Below are positions 50,372 to 60,357 of a stretch of 64,000 bases of DNA, piece by piece. Position numbers and translations under genes: made by a program. Source of the stretch: Palsa-1447 sp964509885. GTDB taxonomy: Bacteria; Verrucomicrobiota; Verrucomicrobiia; Opitutales; Opitutaceae. Location: positions 62,001 through 126,000 of the forward strand of contig CAZDZL010000002.1 of assembly GCA_964509885.1 (NCBI GenBank). Reading direction: 5' to 3'. Under the pieces are notes generated by a model. That model saw only the letters and a list, made by a program, of their open reading frames with translations. It did no database searches and was not told the DNA's origin. Position 1 is the stretch's first letter. Every line of letters begins with the position of its first letter.

Positions 50372-51340
50372 TCAGGGCACGAGGACGTGCTTTCCCTTGA
50401 GCGCGCCGGAGGCGATGTCGCGGTAGAGCCCCGGCGCCTCGGCGAGGGGGTGTGGGGCGACCGCGGGCAGGGGAAGGTCGCCCCTCTCGATGGCCGGTGT
50501 CAGCGAGCCGAGGATCCCGGCCGTCTCCTCAAAGCTCAGCTTTAGGGAGTCCACCCCGATCAGCCTCGACTCGTTGTGGTAGAAGTCGACCAGGTTGAAG
50601 CCCACGCGCGGCTCGGGCGTGGAGGCGATCGCCACCTGGCGCCCGCGCCAGGCGAGCGACTTCAGGCACTCCTCAAACATCGCCCCTCCGATGAGGTCAA
50701 AGACGATGTCGACCCCCCGCCCGGCCGTCGCCGCCCGGATCCCGTCGGACAGAGCCGTGGCCTGGAGGTCGATCCACGACGCGACGGGCAGGTCCGCGGC
50801 CCTGGCGAGTGCGTCAGCGGACCGGACGGTGCCGTAGACCTTCGCGCCAAACCCGTGGGCGAGCCGCGCCGCGATGGCACCCACGCTCCCGGTGGTCCCG
50901 GTGATGAGGATGGTCTCCCCCTTCTGGATCCGCGCGGCGCTCACAAGCGCGGCCCAGGCCGTCATGTAGGCGACGCCGATCCCCGCACCCTGCTCGAAGC
51001 TCGCGTTTCGCGGCAGCGGCATCGCCGCGCCCCCGGGCAGGGTGAGGAATTCCGCATGGCTGCCGTCGCGGCCGAAGCCGAGGTTGCCCCCGGAGCCGAA
51101 GACGGAGCGGCCCACGAGCCCCGGAGGGCCCTCGGCCACGATGCCCGAGAAATCGCGCCCCGGGGTGCGCGGGACGGTCGTCCCGTGCATCAATCCCAGG
51201 ACGTTCTTGATGTCGCTCGGGTTGATGGCCGCGGCCTTCACCCGGACGAGCACGTCGCCCGGCGCCGGCTTCGGCACGGGGACGTCCCGCACCGTAAGGG
51301 CGTCCAGGGAACCCGTCCTTTCAAACCTCAGGGCCTGCAT
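50372..51340 (-). CDS. Zinc-independent quinone oxidoreductase (MDR family)
   Basis: A 322-residue protein from ATG 51340 (MQALRFERTGSLDAL). GroES-like N-terminal domain (DVLVRVKAAAINPSDIKNVLG), then the NADP loop ITGTTGSVGAIAARLA near residue 145. The structural-zinc Cys cluster of alcohol dehydrogenases is missing, which fits QOR-type reductases acting on quinones or enones. No operon partner. Followed upstream by a 492-bp gap to the GH9 gene. Confidence 0.92.
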   Translation of the reverse strand: MQALRFERTGSLDALTVRDVPVPKPAPGDVLVRVKAAAINPSDIKNVLGLMHGTTVPRTPGRDFSGIVAEGPPGLVGRSVFGSGGNLGFGRDGSHAEFLTLPGGAAMPLPRNASFEQGAGIGVAYMTAWAALVSAARIQKGETILITGTTGSVGAIAARLAHGFGAKVYGTVRSADALARAADLPVASWIDLQATALSDGIRAATAGRGVDIVFDLIGGAMFEECLKSLAWRGRQVAIASTPEPRVGFNLVDFYHNESRLIGVDSLKLSFEETAGILGSLTPAIERGDLPLPAVAPHPLAEAPGLYRDIASGALKGKHVLVP

Positions 51341-51832
51341 GGTCGGAGGGCCTGGGTCCCTGCCCGGGGAATCGCGGGTGTGTCCTTGGGTTCCATTTCG
51401 GTTTCGCTGAAAAAAAGGATTGGGAATCCCGCGGCCCAAGGCACGACAATAGCTCGCGGGGAACGGCCGGGGGCGCCGCTTCCCGGCGAGGGGGCACGTA
51501 GGTGAGGACCCTTTATGATCCTTGGACCCGGTTTGTCATGCTAGCCTCGGGTCAGACTCCTCCTTCGTCCGCACCCCTGCGCGCGCCGGACGTCCCACTA
51601 CGCCTTTTTACGCGAAATTGGCCAATATATCCACGCGGCATCCGTCAACATTGCCTTGTCAATGGGTTCCAATGGCATGGACCGGGGAACGCTCAAGGCG
51701 AGGGTCCCCCGAGATGTTTTCCATGCCTCACTCTGATCCGCCCGACAACCCGCCGCACTTCGCGGGGCCCTTGGCGTCGCCGGGTGCGACCCTCGCGGCT
51801 TGCGACCCGGACCCGCGGGAAAGGCGCCTCCC
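51341..51832. other. Intergenic region between QOR and GH9 genes
   Basis: A 492-bp divergent gap. Short imperfect inverted repeats (for example CATTG/CAATG around 51649-51665) and an AT-richer patch near 51605-51632 are the only notable marks. No promoter, RNA or gene is convincing. Confidence 0.4.
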
Positions 51833-54800
51833 GTGAGGCTCCTCGGACGAACCGCGCTGCCGCTCGGGCTCATCTCGCTCGCGGGCGCCCCGCTCGCCCA
51901 TGCGGGGGAGCCCGCGGGTAGCGTGATGGACTACACCAACCTCGCCGCGCCGCAGGTGGGCGACCATGCGCTGCGCGTCCTGACGCCGACGCTGCTTGAG
52001 CTGCGCCAGCTGAACACGAAGGCGCCCGATCCCGCGCCGGTCGCCACCTGGAACCTCGTGGACGCGAATGACCAGTTCGTCGCGCCCGCGGCGTCCGAGT
52101 TCGCGGTGACCGCGGGCGGCACCCCTGTCGCCGTCACGTCGGTCGGGTTCAGGCGCCGCCCCTTCTTCGCGGCGCTGAACACCTACGACCTGCGGATCGA
52201 CAATGCGCTCTACCTGAGGCTCGCAGCGCCGGTCGCCGACGGCCAGGCGGTCGTGGTCACGAACCCGGACGGTACCATCTGGCCGCCCGGCGTCACCTTC
52301 GGCGTGACGGCGGACCCCCTGCGCTACAGCCCGGCGATACACGTGAACCAGGAGGGCTATGTGCCGTCGTTCACGAAGCTGGCGATGGTCGGCTACTACC
52401 TCGGCGACATGGGCGAGATGCCGGTCGCCCCCGCGAGCTTCAGCCTCATCGACGCGAACACCCAGGCCGTGGTGTTCCAGGGCCCGCTCGTCGTGCGCAT
52501 GAGCATCGGCTGGACGACGACGCCGCTTCCCTACCAGGAGGTGTACTCCGCCGACTTCAGCAGCTTCACGACCCCCGGCGAGTACCAGGTCCAGGTCGCG
52601 GGCATGGGCGTCTCGCTTCCCTTCGCCATCAACGACGGCGTCGCGATGGCCTGGACCCGGACCTACGCCCTCGGCATGTACGAGCAGCGCAGCGGGTCCC
52701 CCGGCATCGGGCTCCCCTGGACGCGCTTCGCGCATCCCGCCGACCACACCGCGCCGGCGAGCGTGCCCGTCCCGGACACCAGCCCCTCCTTCGCCTTCAC
52801 CTGGGCCACCATCAACAGCTACACGTCCCTGGTGACGACGGGCGGCCCCCCGATGCAGTTCCCGCAGTCGGCCCCGACGCTCACGAGCAACGAGACCTCC
52901 CTCTATCCCTTCGTCAACACGGGCGCGATCGACGTCTCGGGCGGCCACTGGGACGCGGGCGACTACAGCAAGTACACGGCGAACAGCGCGCAGCTGATCC
53001 ACGAGCTCATCTTCGCCGTGGACAACGTGCCCGGGGTGTCGGCCCTGGACAACCTGGGCATACCCGAGAGCGGCGACGGCATCCCCGACGCCCTGCAGGA
53101 GGCCAAGTGGGAGGCGGACTTCCTGGTGAAGATGCAGGACGCCGACGGCGGCTTCTACTTCCTCGTGTACCCCATCAACGAGGAGTACGAGGGCGCCCTC
53201 CCGCAGAACGGCGAGGCGCAGGTGGTGTGGCCCAAGTCCACGTCGGTCACGGCCGCGGCGACGGCCGCGCTCGCCGAGGCGGGATCCTCGCCGGCCATGA
53301 AGAGGTGCTACCCGGCCCAGGCGGCCGCGTACCTGGCCGCCGCGCAGCGGGGCTGGGCCTTCGGCAACGCGGCCACCGGCAGGTTCGGAACGTCCCGCTA
53401 CCAGAAGCTGACCTTCTACTCCGACGACTGGCAGGACAACGACGAGTACGCGTGGGCGGCCGCGGCCCTCTACGCCGCCACGGCAGACCCGGCCTACCAG
53501 GCCCAGCTCTTCGCCCTCTTCCCCAATCCCGCCGACAACACCACGTTCCGCTGGGGCTGGTGGTCCATGGCCGAGGGGTGGGGCAATGCCATCCGCGACT
53601 ACGCCTTCGCCGCCTCGAGCGGGCGCCTGCCAGGGGCCAGCCTCGACGCCGCGTACCTGGCCGCGTGCCGCGCCCAGATCACCGGCGCGGGTGACAACGT
53701 CGTCGCGTGGACGGACGACTACGCCTACGGCACGCCGTTCCCCGTGGAGACGAGGGCCGTGATCGGGGGAGGGTGGTACTTCTCGCTCGACCAGGCCTCC
53801 GACGCCGCCGTGGCCTACCTGGTGAGCCCCGATCCCTCCTACCTGGAGGCCCTCGTGACGGCCATGGACTACGAGGGGGGCACGAACCCGGTCAACGTCG
53901 TGTTCCTCACGGGCCTCGGCCTCAAGCGCCAGCGCAACATCGTCGACCAGTTCGCCGTGAACTCACGGCGCGTCCTGCCGCCCTCGGGCATCCCGATCGG
54001 CCAGGTCACGGCCGGCTTCGAGTTCCTGAGCAGCTACGGGCCCGAGCTCAACGAGCTCTGCTTCCCGACGGACGACGGCTCGACGAACATCTACCCGGTC
54101 TACGACCGCTGGAGCGACGCCTACAACGTGACCCAGGAGTTCATCACGGTGAACCAGGCGCGCAGCTTCATGTCCTCGGCCCTCCTCGCGTCGCTCACGG
54201 CGAGCTCGGCCGGCCCCTGGACCGCCCCGGCCGCGACCATCGCCGTGCCGGCCCAGAGCGTCCCGCTGAACACGCCGGTCACGCTGAGCCTTCAGGCCGG
54301 CGGGCTCGACCTCACGGGTGCACGCATCGTCTGGGAGGGCCGGGACCAGCAGCCCGCCTTCGGGCAAACCTTCACGTTCACGCCCGTCAACAACGGCGAC
54401 CAGTGGGCCGAGGCCGAGGCCGAGTGGCCGGACGGCCGCCGCGCGTTCGCGGAGAATGACTTCCAGGCAAACGGCGTCGTCCAGGTGTGGATCGACGACG
54501 CGTTGCCCGCCGGCGCGCAGGCGACCTCCGACGGCGGGGACAACTGGAACTGGGTCTCGTCCAGCCCGACCCCCGAGATGGGAAGCCTGGAGTTCCAGAC
54601 CGCCGTCGCCGCCGGGCTCCACGAGCTGTCGTTCACCGGGGCGACCCAGTCCGCCCTGCAGGTCTTCGCCGGCGACAGCCTGTTTGCCTGGGTCTACATC
54701 AACAGCGCGAGCCCGCCCTCGGAAATCCTCATCGCCTGGTACGACGGCTCGTCGTGGGAGCACCGCGCCTACTGGGGCGCCAACACCATCACCTACGGCA

Positions 54801-55456
54801 CGAACGGGAGCGCGGGCCGCTATTATGCCGGGCCCCTTCCCGCCATGGACCAGTGGGTGCAGCTCTCCCTTCCGGCCAGCGCCGTGGGGCTCGAGGGGTC
54901 CGCCGTGAGCGGCATGGACTTCTCGCTCTACGACGGGGGAGCCACGTGGGACGCCATTGGAAGGTCGTCCCTTGGGGCGCCTACCCCGACGCCTACTCCC
55001 ACAGGGTCGCCCACGCCGAGACCGACGCCCACGCCGAGTCCGACCCCGTCCCCGACGCCCACCCCGTCACCGACCCCGAGCCCGTCTCCCACCCCGACGC
55101 GGTTGCCCACGCCCACCCCAAGGCCGACACCGACCGCGAAGCCGAGTCCGACCCCCGCGCCGAGTCCGACCCCGGGAATAACGCCGACGCCGTCACCCAC
55201 CCCGACGCCATCGTCGACACGGGTGCCCACGCCGACGCCGCGGCCGACACCGACGCCCGTGCCGAGCCCGACGTCGGGAAGCACGTCGACCCTGTCACCG
55301 ACCCTCGCGCCCACGCCGACACCGTCACCCACGCCGACTTCGTCACCGACACCGACGCGGGTGCCAACACCGACGCCAAGGCCCACGCCGACGCCGTCAC
55401 CCACGCCGAGTCCGACCCCGAGCCCAACCCCGTCCCCGACGCCGTCGCCGACATGA
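51833..55456 (+). CDS. Glycoside hydrolase family 9 cellulase with N-terminal Ig-like domain and Pro/Thr/Ser tail
   Basis: A 1207-residue secreted protein from GTG 51833 (MRLLGRTALPLGLISLAG), chosen because it opens a signal peptide. A unique N-terminal part is followed by a CelD_N-type Ig domain at about 165-265 (SPAIHVNQEGYVPSF) and the (alpha/alpha)6 GH9 domain to about 790. The catalytic acids are D374 and D377 (GGHWDAGDYSK) and E769 (VTQEFITVNQARSF). A beta-rich region at about 800-1045 has GH9-linked or CBM-like character. The last 158 residues are only Pro, Thr, Ser and a few others, with no domain after them. It cleaves beta-1,4-glucans. Confidence 0.9.
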   Translation: MRLLGRTALPLGLISLAGAPLAHAGEPAGSVMDYTNLAAPQVGDHALRVLTPTLLELRQLNTKAPDPAPVATWNLVDANDQFVAPAASEFAVTAGGTPVAVTSVGFRRRPFFAALNTYDLRIDNALYLRLAAPVADGQAVVVTNPDGTIWPPGVTFGVTADPLRYSPAIHVNQEGYVPSFTKLAMVGYYLGDMGEMPVAPASFSLIDANTQAVVFQGPLVVRMSIGWTTTPLPYQEVYSADFSSFTTPGEYQVQVAGMGVSLPFAINDGVAMAWTRTYALGMYEQRSGSPGIGLPWTRFAHPADHTAPASVPVPDTSPSFAFTWATINSYTSLVTTGGPPMQFPQSAPTLTSNETSLYPFVNTGAIDVSGGHWDAGDYSKYTANSAQLIHELIFAVDNVPGVSALDNLGIPESGDGIPDALQEAKWEADFLVKMQDADGGFYFLVYPINEEYEGALPQNGEAQVVWPKSTSVTAAATAALAEAGSSPAMKRCYPAQAAAYLAAAQRGWAFGNAATGRFGTSRYQKLTFYSDDWQDNDEYAWAAAALYAATADPAYQAQLFALFPNPADNTTFRWGWWSMAEGWGNAIRDYAFAASSGRLPGASLDAAYLAACRAQITGAGDNVVAWTDDYAYGTPFPVETRAVIGGGWYFSLDQASDAAVAYLVSPDPSYLEALVTAMDYEGGTNPVNVVFLTGLGLKRQRNIVDQFAVNSRRVLPPSGIPIGQVTAGFEFLSSYGPELNELCFPTDDGSTNIYPVYDRWSDAYNVTQEFITVNQARSFMSSALLASLTASSAGPWTAPAATIAVPAQSVPLNTPVTLSLQAGGLDLTGARIVWEGRDQQPAFGQTFTFTPVNNGDQWAEAEAEWPDGRRAFAENDFQANGVVQVWIDDALPAGAQATSDGGDNWNWVSSSPTPEMGSLEFQTAVAAGLHELSFTGATQSALQVFAGDSLFAWVYINSASPPSEILIAWYDGSSWEHRAYWGANTITYGTNGSAGRYYAGPLPAMDQWVQLSLPASAVGLEGSAVSGMDFSLYDGGATWDAIGRSSLGAPTPTPTPTGSPTPRPTPTPSPTPSPTPTPSPTPSPSPTPTRLPTPTPRPTPTAKPSPTPAPSPTPGITPTPSPTPTPSSTRVPTPTPRPTPTPVPSPTSGSTSTLSPTLAPTPTPSPTPTSSPTPTRVPTPTPRPTPTPSPTPSPTPSPTPSPTPSPT
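54985..55453 (+). repeat. Low-complexity tandem repeat encoding a Pro-Thr-Ser tail
   Basis: About 470 bp of imperfect 6-bp units (CCGACGCCC-type) coding PTP/PSP repeats. It may change length by slippage. The frame ends in TGA directly after the repeat. Confidence 0.9.
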
Positions 55457-55546
55457 GGGGAGTCGTCGACCCTCGGGCCGCGGTAGTTCCTGCGCGCTTG
55501 CCGCGGGTTGGTGCTTCTTCTCTGTGCTTGCCGTCGCGGAACTAGA

Positions 55547-58500
55547 TTAGGGAACGTCGTAGACCTCGACGAGCGCGACCCCCGTCCCGCCGTTGGCGCC
55601 GGAAACCTGGACCGTGTACGGGCCGGGGCTGAGGGTGAGCAGCATGGCCGAGTCGCTGCTCGCGGGATCAGGCCAGGGAAAGGCGCCGACCAGCGAGGCG
55701 ACGGAGCTGACCGCCTGGTTCCCCGCCCAGCCCGCGTTCGAGGCGACAAGGGTCGAGTTGGAATACAGCGAGAGCTGCGGCTGCGAGAGCAGGCCCGGGA
55801 CATTGTAGGCAGCGAGCGCCGGGCCCGAGGCGCGGATGAGCACGGTCTTCGCGCTGTTGCCGCCGATCACGAATCCCGCGATCAGTATGCCGCCCCCGGT
55901 CCCAACGTCGACGCGGGTCGACACGTTCATGAGCCGTGGCGACGCGGCGGTGTAGGACTGCGCGGGCGTAGCGTCGTAGACCTCCGCCAGCGCAATCCCG
56001 GTGTCGCCGGACTCGCCGGTGATGTTTGCCGTGTAGCTGCCGGCGGCCAGCGTCGGCACGAGGGCGGCGTCGTGGCTCGCGGTGTTGGTCCAGGCGAAGG
56101 CCCCCAGGGCCGCGGCCTCGCCCGAGATTGCCGCGGATCCGCCCCATCCCGTGTTGGCGGAGATCAGGCTGGGCTGCGACCCGGTCGCGTAGAGCTGCAG
56201 CTGGGGATCGGCAAGCGCGCCCGCGACGTTGAAGGCGCCGAGCGCGGGGCCGGACCCGCGGACAAGGACGGGCTCGGATCCCGACGTCCCCGGCCCGCCG
56301 ACCACGAATCCGGTGATGAGGATGTTGCCCCCGGTCCCGACATTCGCCCTGCAGGAGACGTTGATCAGGCGACCGGGATTCGCGGTGTTCTCGACAGTGA
56401 GAAGGGCGCCCGCGGTCTCGACGGAACCCGCGGGCGTCGTGACGAGGCAGGAATAGACGCCGGCGTCCGGGGCGACGGCGTGGCCGACGACGAGGGTGGA
56501 GCCCGTCGCCCCGGCGATCGGTACGCCCCCGAGCAGCCATTGGTAGCCCGTGGACGAGACGGATGCCGAGGCGCGGGGGGACGCCCCGGGCTTCGACCCG
56601 GTGGTCGCGGTCGATCCGCCCGCGCCCACGCTGAACACCACGGTGCTGCCGCTGGCCACCGTCTGGGGCTGCGGCTGGGAGGACACGGTGGGCGCAGCCG
56701 ACGCGTTGGCCGCGTTGATCGCGAGGGAGGCCGGAGCGCTTGTGACGGCGCCCGAGGAGTTCGTGACCGTGACCGTGTAGGAACCCGCGTTGGAGGATTG
56801 CGCCCCCGTGACGAGCAGGACGGGTCCCGTTGCCCCCGCGATCGGCGTGGCGCCGAGGTTCCACTGGTACGAGAGAGGGGGCGAGCCCGTCGCCTCGACG
56901 AGGAAGGCGGCCGTCGCCCCCGTGTTGGCCGTCTGGGGCGCGGGCTGCAGGGTGATCGCCGGCGGGACCCCGGAGGCGTAGACATTGAAGACGACCGTCA
57001 CATCCGGGGCGGCCGAGAATCCCGGGATGGCCTCCTGGCTGACCACGATGGTCACGGTCCCCGGGGCCCCCGTAAGGGTCACGATGTTTCCGTCGATCGT
57101 CGCCGGGCCGCTCAGCACCGTGTAGGTGACGGGGGCGTCCGAGTTCGTTGTCACCGAGAGCGCAAAGGGCGCGGCGCTTGTCAGGACGTTGGGCGGCTGG
57201 ACGACCGTGAGCGTCTCGGGCGTGAGCGGCTGTGACGAGAAGATGATCTGGGACTGGCCGGTGATGGGGTTGGGCGTCGTCTCGGTCGCCGTGACGGTCC
57301 ATTGGCCCACGGAGTTGAACGTGGCCTGCACCGTGGCCGTCCCGTTCGCGAAGGTGACGGCCTGGGGCAGCCCCGGGATCTGGGAAGTGAGTGCGACGAC
57401 TCCCGAGTATCCCGGCACCGGTGCATCCTGGGCGTTGACCGCGGTGACCGTTATCGTCGCGGTTGAGCCGACTAGCACCGTGTTCGGGGTATTGAAAACG
57501 AAATGGGTCGCCGTCCCGAGGCTTACGGCGATCGGCGTTCCCCTCCGGATCCTTCCGTCCTCGACGTAAAGGTTGCCCGCTCCGTCGACGGCGATCCCGC
57601 CGGGGCTCCTGAAGGTCGCGCCATCCCCGATCCCGTCGAAGCTGGTTTCGTACGGAAAGGGGGTATCGGAGTTGCCGGCTATGGTGGTTACACTCCCCCC
57701 GGCGGCGATCTTTCGGATCGTCAGGTAGGTTGAGTCGACGACAAACACGTTTCCCGACGCGTCGGCAGTGATCCCGCCCATCTCCTGGAGCCTCGCGGCC
57801 GGGCCCGTGCCGTCCTGGTGGCCGTATTGTCCCGCCGTTCCCGCGAGGGTCGACACCAGCCCGGAGGGCGTGATCTTGCGAATCGTATAATTTCCCTGGT
57901 CGACCACGTAGATGTTTCCTGAGGCATCGGAGGCGAGGGAGGTCGGCTCTTGAAACCGAGCGGCCGAACCTTGGCCATCCGCGCTTCCCGCCTGGCCGGT
58001 GGAACCGGCAAACGTGGACTGGACCCCGAAGGGCGTGATCTTCTGGATCGTTTGGCGTTGGAAGTCGGAGAAATAGACGTTCCCGGAGGGATCGACCGCG
58101 ATCCCGCCGGGTGAGAGCAGCTGAGGGTTCCCCGTGCCGGCGATCCGCGTCACGTTGCCCGCGGGAGTGACTTTCCAGACGTCGAAATAATCGCAGACAT
58201 ATACGTTGCCGATTGCGTCGACCGCGGCCGCAGTGGCGAAGGTGAAATCGGCGCCCGGGTCCGGCCTCGTCCCCACGGCGCCCTGCGGCGTGACCGTGTT
58301 GATGGTCGAGTCGACATCGACGAGGTAAAGGGTGCCTGTGCAATCGATTGCCAACGCCCCCCCGATACTCGGCACCGACAGGGAGTTCCCCATGCCGTTT
58401 GCGTCGCCGAATCCGGGTGGACTCCCGAAAAAGCTCGTGAAGGAATACCCGGTCACGTCTCCCGGGGGGACGGCGGAGACAGTGAGGGTGGATGCGGCGC

Positions 58501-60133
58501 TGGTGGCGGATCCCGAGCCGTTGGACACCACGGCCCTGAACTCGGCCCCGGACAGCGACGTCGCGGCCGAGGCGATTGCGAGCGTCGCGGTGCCGGAGCC
58601 GCTGAAGCCGCCCCCGTCCACCAGGTTGCTCCAAGTGGAGCCGCTGTTCGTCGACTCCTGCCATTGGTATGTGGGAAGCGGGTCCCCTGCCGAGCCGACG
58701 GTGAAGCTGAGGGCCTGCCCGGCAAGGCCGACCACGCCTGGGGTCTGCAGCACGACACCCGAAAGGTAGTTGACGGTCAGCGTGGCCGTGTTTGAGACGG
58801 CCGGGATCGTGCCGTTGTCGACGACGCACTCGTACTGGCTTCCGTCAAGGGAGCCCGTGGCGCCGGTGATGGTGAGCGTGCTCGTGGCGGTCCCGCTGTA
58901 CGGCCCACCGTCGGAAAGGGCGGTGAAGGTGCCCGTCGAGGGGTCCAGCACCTCCCACTGGTAGTCCAGCGGCGCGCCGCCGGTGGCGGTGACCTGGAAC
59001 GTTGCGTTCTGGCCGGCCCCTACGGTCGCGCTCTGGGGCTGGCTTGAGACGGCGGGCGCGCTTTCCGACTGGGGCATTCCCTTCCGGATGGTCTTGTTGA
59101 AGAGTTCGGCCGCGTAGAGGTTGCCCGCAGCGTCGACGGCGATGCCCACCGGATGGTTGAACAGCGCGTTGCTTCCTATCCCGTCGGCCGAGCCCGCGAC
59201 TGCGGCGCTCCCGCCCACCGTGGTGATCGCGCCCCCGGGTGTGATCTCGCGGATGGTGTCGTTGTCGGACACGAAGACGTTGCCGCTTGCGTCAACGGCG
59301 ACGCCCGCCGGCGCCACGAACTGCTGGGGCCTCCCGGCCAGCGTGGTCACCGCGCCCGAGGGCGTGACCTTTCGGACCTCTCCGTTGCCCGTGTCCGCCA
59401 CATAGACATTGCCCGCGCCGTCCACGGCCACGGCCGAGGGATTGAAGAACAAGGCCGCGCTGCCGACGCCGTCCGTGTTCCCCGACTCCGCCCCGGAATC
59501 GCTCCCGGCCAGCGTCGTCACCACGCCGGCCGGGGACACCTTCCGGATGCTCTGGTCGTACATGTCCGCGACGTAGACGTTGCCCTGCGCGTCCACCGCT
59601 ATGCCCATCGGGTAGGAGAACCGGGCCGCGGCCCCGGTCCCGTCGGGGCTGCCGGCATTCGAAGGGTTGCCTCCCGCGAGGAGGGAAACGACCCCTCCCG
59701 GGGTCACCTTGTCGATCGTCCCGTGGAGCTCGTCGGCCACATAGACATTTCCGGAGGCGTCAACCGCCACGCCCTGGGGGCCGTTGAAATTGTAATTCGG
59801 ATAATAAGGGACGAAGGTGCTTACCGTTCCGCCGGGGGTGATCGCACGGATTGAATTGTTTCCATTGTCGCTGACATAGACGGTACCCGAGGCGTCCACG
59901 GCGACGAAGCTGGGGGAGCTGAACACGGCGGCCGCGCCGGTGCCGTCCAGGTCGCCAGAGATCCCCGCGGTGCCGGCCAGCGTCGTGAAGTCGTAGGCGG
60001 TGACGGTCAGCCGGGGTGTCTCCGGACCGGCATGGCCAGCGACCGTTGCAAACAGGGCCGCAGCCACGCCCAGGCCGCGCCGGACGCCGACCGGCCGCGG
60101 TCCTGTCGAGGGAAGGTCGCCGTGAGCGAGCAT
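55547..60133 (-). CDS. Very large secreted NHL/Ig-repeat protein with two EVYDVP C-terminal domains
   Basis: A 1528-residue protein from ATG 60133 (MLAHGDLPSTGPRPVG); ATG 60163 is an alternative. A signal peptide is followed by a first NHL propeller (about 50-365), two Ig-like domains (SSQPQSATVGAGQNATFQVTA and the next), a second NHL propeller (about 600-870), a beta domain with TATETTPNPITGQ, two more Ig-like domains, then two copies of the domain of about 130 residues, ending GVALVEVYDVP. There is no catalytic motif. Probably a cell-surface adhesin or scaffold. Convergent with the GH9 gene. Confidence 0.85.
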   Translation of the reverse strand: MLAHGDLPSTGPRPVGVRRGLGVAAALFATVAGHAGPETPRLTVTAYDFTTLAGTAGISGDLDGTGAAAVFSSPSFVAVDASGTVYVSDNGNNSIRAITPGGTVSTFVPYYPNYNFNGPQGVAVDASGNVYVADELHGTIDKVTPGGVVSLLAGGNPSNAGSPDGTGAAARFSYPMGIAVDAQGNVYVADMYDQSIRKVSPAGVVTTLAGSDSGAESGNTDGVGSAALFFNPSAVAVDGAGNVYVADTGNGEVRKVTPSGAVTTLAGRPQQFVAPAGVAVDASGNVFVSDNDTIREITPGGAITTVGGSAAVAGSADGIGSNALFNHPVGIAVDAAGNLYAAELFNKTIRKGMPQSESAPAVSSQPQSATVGAGQNATFQVTATGGAPLDYQWEVLDPSTGTFTALSDGGPYSGTATSTLTITGATGSLDGSQYECVVDNGTIPAVSNTATLTVNYLSGVVLQTPGVVGLAGQALSFTVGSAGDPLPTYQWQESTNSGSTWSNLVDGGGFSGSGTATLAIASAATSLSGAEFRAVVSNGSGSATSAASTLTVSAVPPGDVTGYSFTSFFGSPPGFGDANGMGNSLSVPSIGGALAIDCTGTLYLVDVDSTINTVTPQGAVGTRPDPGADFTFATAAAVDAIGNVYVCDYFDVWKVTPAGNVTRIAGTGNPQLLSPGGIAVDPSGNVYFSDFQRQTIQKITPFGVQSTFAGSTGQAGSADGQGSAARFQEPTSLASDASGNIYVVDQGNYTIRKITPSGLVSTLAGTAGQYGHQDGTGPAARLQEMGGITADASGNVFVVDSTYLTIRKIAAGGSVTTIAGNSDTPFPYETSFDGIGDGATFRSPGGIAVDGAGNLYVEDGRIRRGTPIAVSLGTATHFVFNTPNTVLVGSTATITVTAVNAQDAPVPGYSGVVALTSQIPGLPQAVTFANGTATVQATFNSVGQWTVTATETTPNPITGQSQIIFSSQPLTPETLTVVQPPNVLTSAAPFALSVTTNSDAPVTYTVLSGPATIDGNIVTLTGAPGTVTIVVSQEAIPGFSAAPDVTVVFNVYASGVPPAITLQPAPQTANTGATAAFLVEATGSPPLSYQWNLGATPIAGATGPVLLVTGAQSSNAGSYTVTVTNSSGAVTSAPASLAINAANASAAPTVSSQPQPQTVASGSTVVFSVGAGGSTATTGSKPGASPRASASVSSTGYQWLLGGVPIAGATGSTLVVGHAVAPDAGVYSCLVTTPAGSVETAGALLTVENTANPGRLINVSCRANVGTGGNILITGFVVGGPGTSGSEPVLVRGSGPALGAFNVAGALADPQLQLYATGSQPSLISANTGWGGSAAISGEAAALGAFAWTNTASHDAALVPTLAAGSYTANITGESGDTGIALAEVYDATPAQSYTAASPRLMNVSTRVDVGTGGGILIAGFVIGGNSAKTVLIRASGPALAAYNVPGLLSQPQLSLYSNSTLVASNAGWAGNQAVSSVASLVGAFPWPDPASSDSAMLLTLSPGPYTVQVSGANGGTGVALVEVYDVP
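55550..56370 (-). repeat. Two tandem copies of the C-terminal surface domain (large NHL/Ig protein)
   Basis: Copies begin at RLINVSCRANVGTG and RLMNVSTRVDVGTG. They share GGNILITGFVVG, LVRGSGPALGAFNVAGAL and YTANITGESGDTGIALAEVYD-type segments with the copies at 22632 and 30476. The second ends at the protein C-terminus. Confidence 0.8.
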
Positions 60134-60251
60134 TAGTCGGCTTTCCAAGAGGAGGAAAATCAAGCCCGAGACCAGCCTTCAATTTACGCGATTCCACTGT
60201 CCCGGATGGGAAACGCGCGTGGGTCAAGCGATTGCAAAACGGCCTGGCAGG

Positions 60252-60277
60252 AATGGCAGAGGTGCCGGGACCTGAAA
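60252..60277 (-). repeat. tRNA-3'-end-like fragment, left copy
   Basis: 26 bp matching 61762-61787 at 22 positions. Read on the minus strand it resembles the end of a tRNA (T-loop, acceptor 3' strand and CCATT). It is too short to be a gene. It lies between the start of the large NHL/Ig gene and the permease stop. Confidence 0.6.
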
Positions 60278-60357
60278 AGGGTGCCCATACCCGGGGTCTT
60301 TCGGCGCCGCAAATCAACCCGCGGCCGCACTCCCCCGGGGGCGGGGATGGACCATCG

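Noticed and set aside
51341..51832. Small gene in the QOR/GH9 gap
   Set aside because: Short frames only, no ribosome-binding site and no recognisable protein.
54985..55453. CRISPR-like array
   Set aside because: Unit is about 6 bp, imperfect and in frame with the GH9 protein; there are no spacers.
55668..58829. Long shifted frame inside the large NHL/Ig gene
   Set aside because: Same strand, wrong frame, Arg-rich and without domains; the NHL repeats in the main frame are clear.
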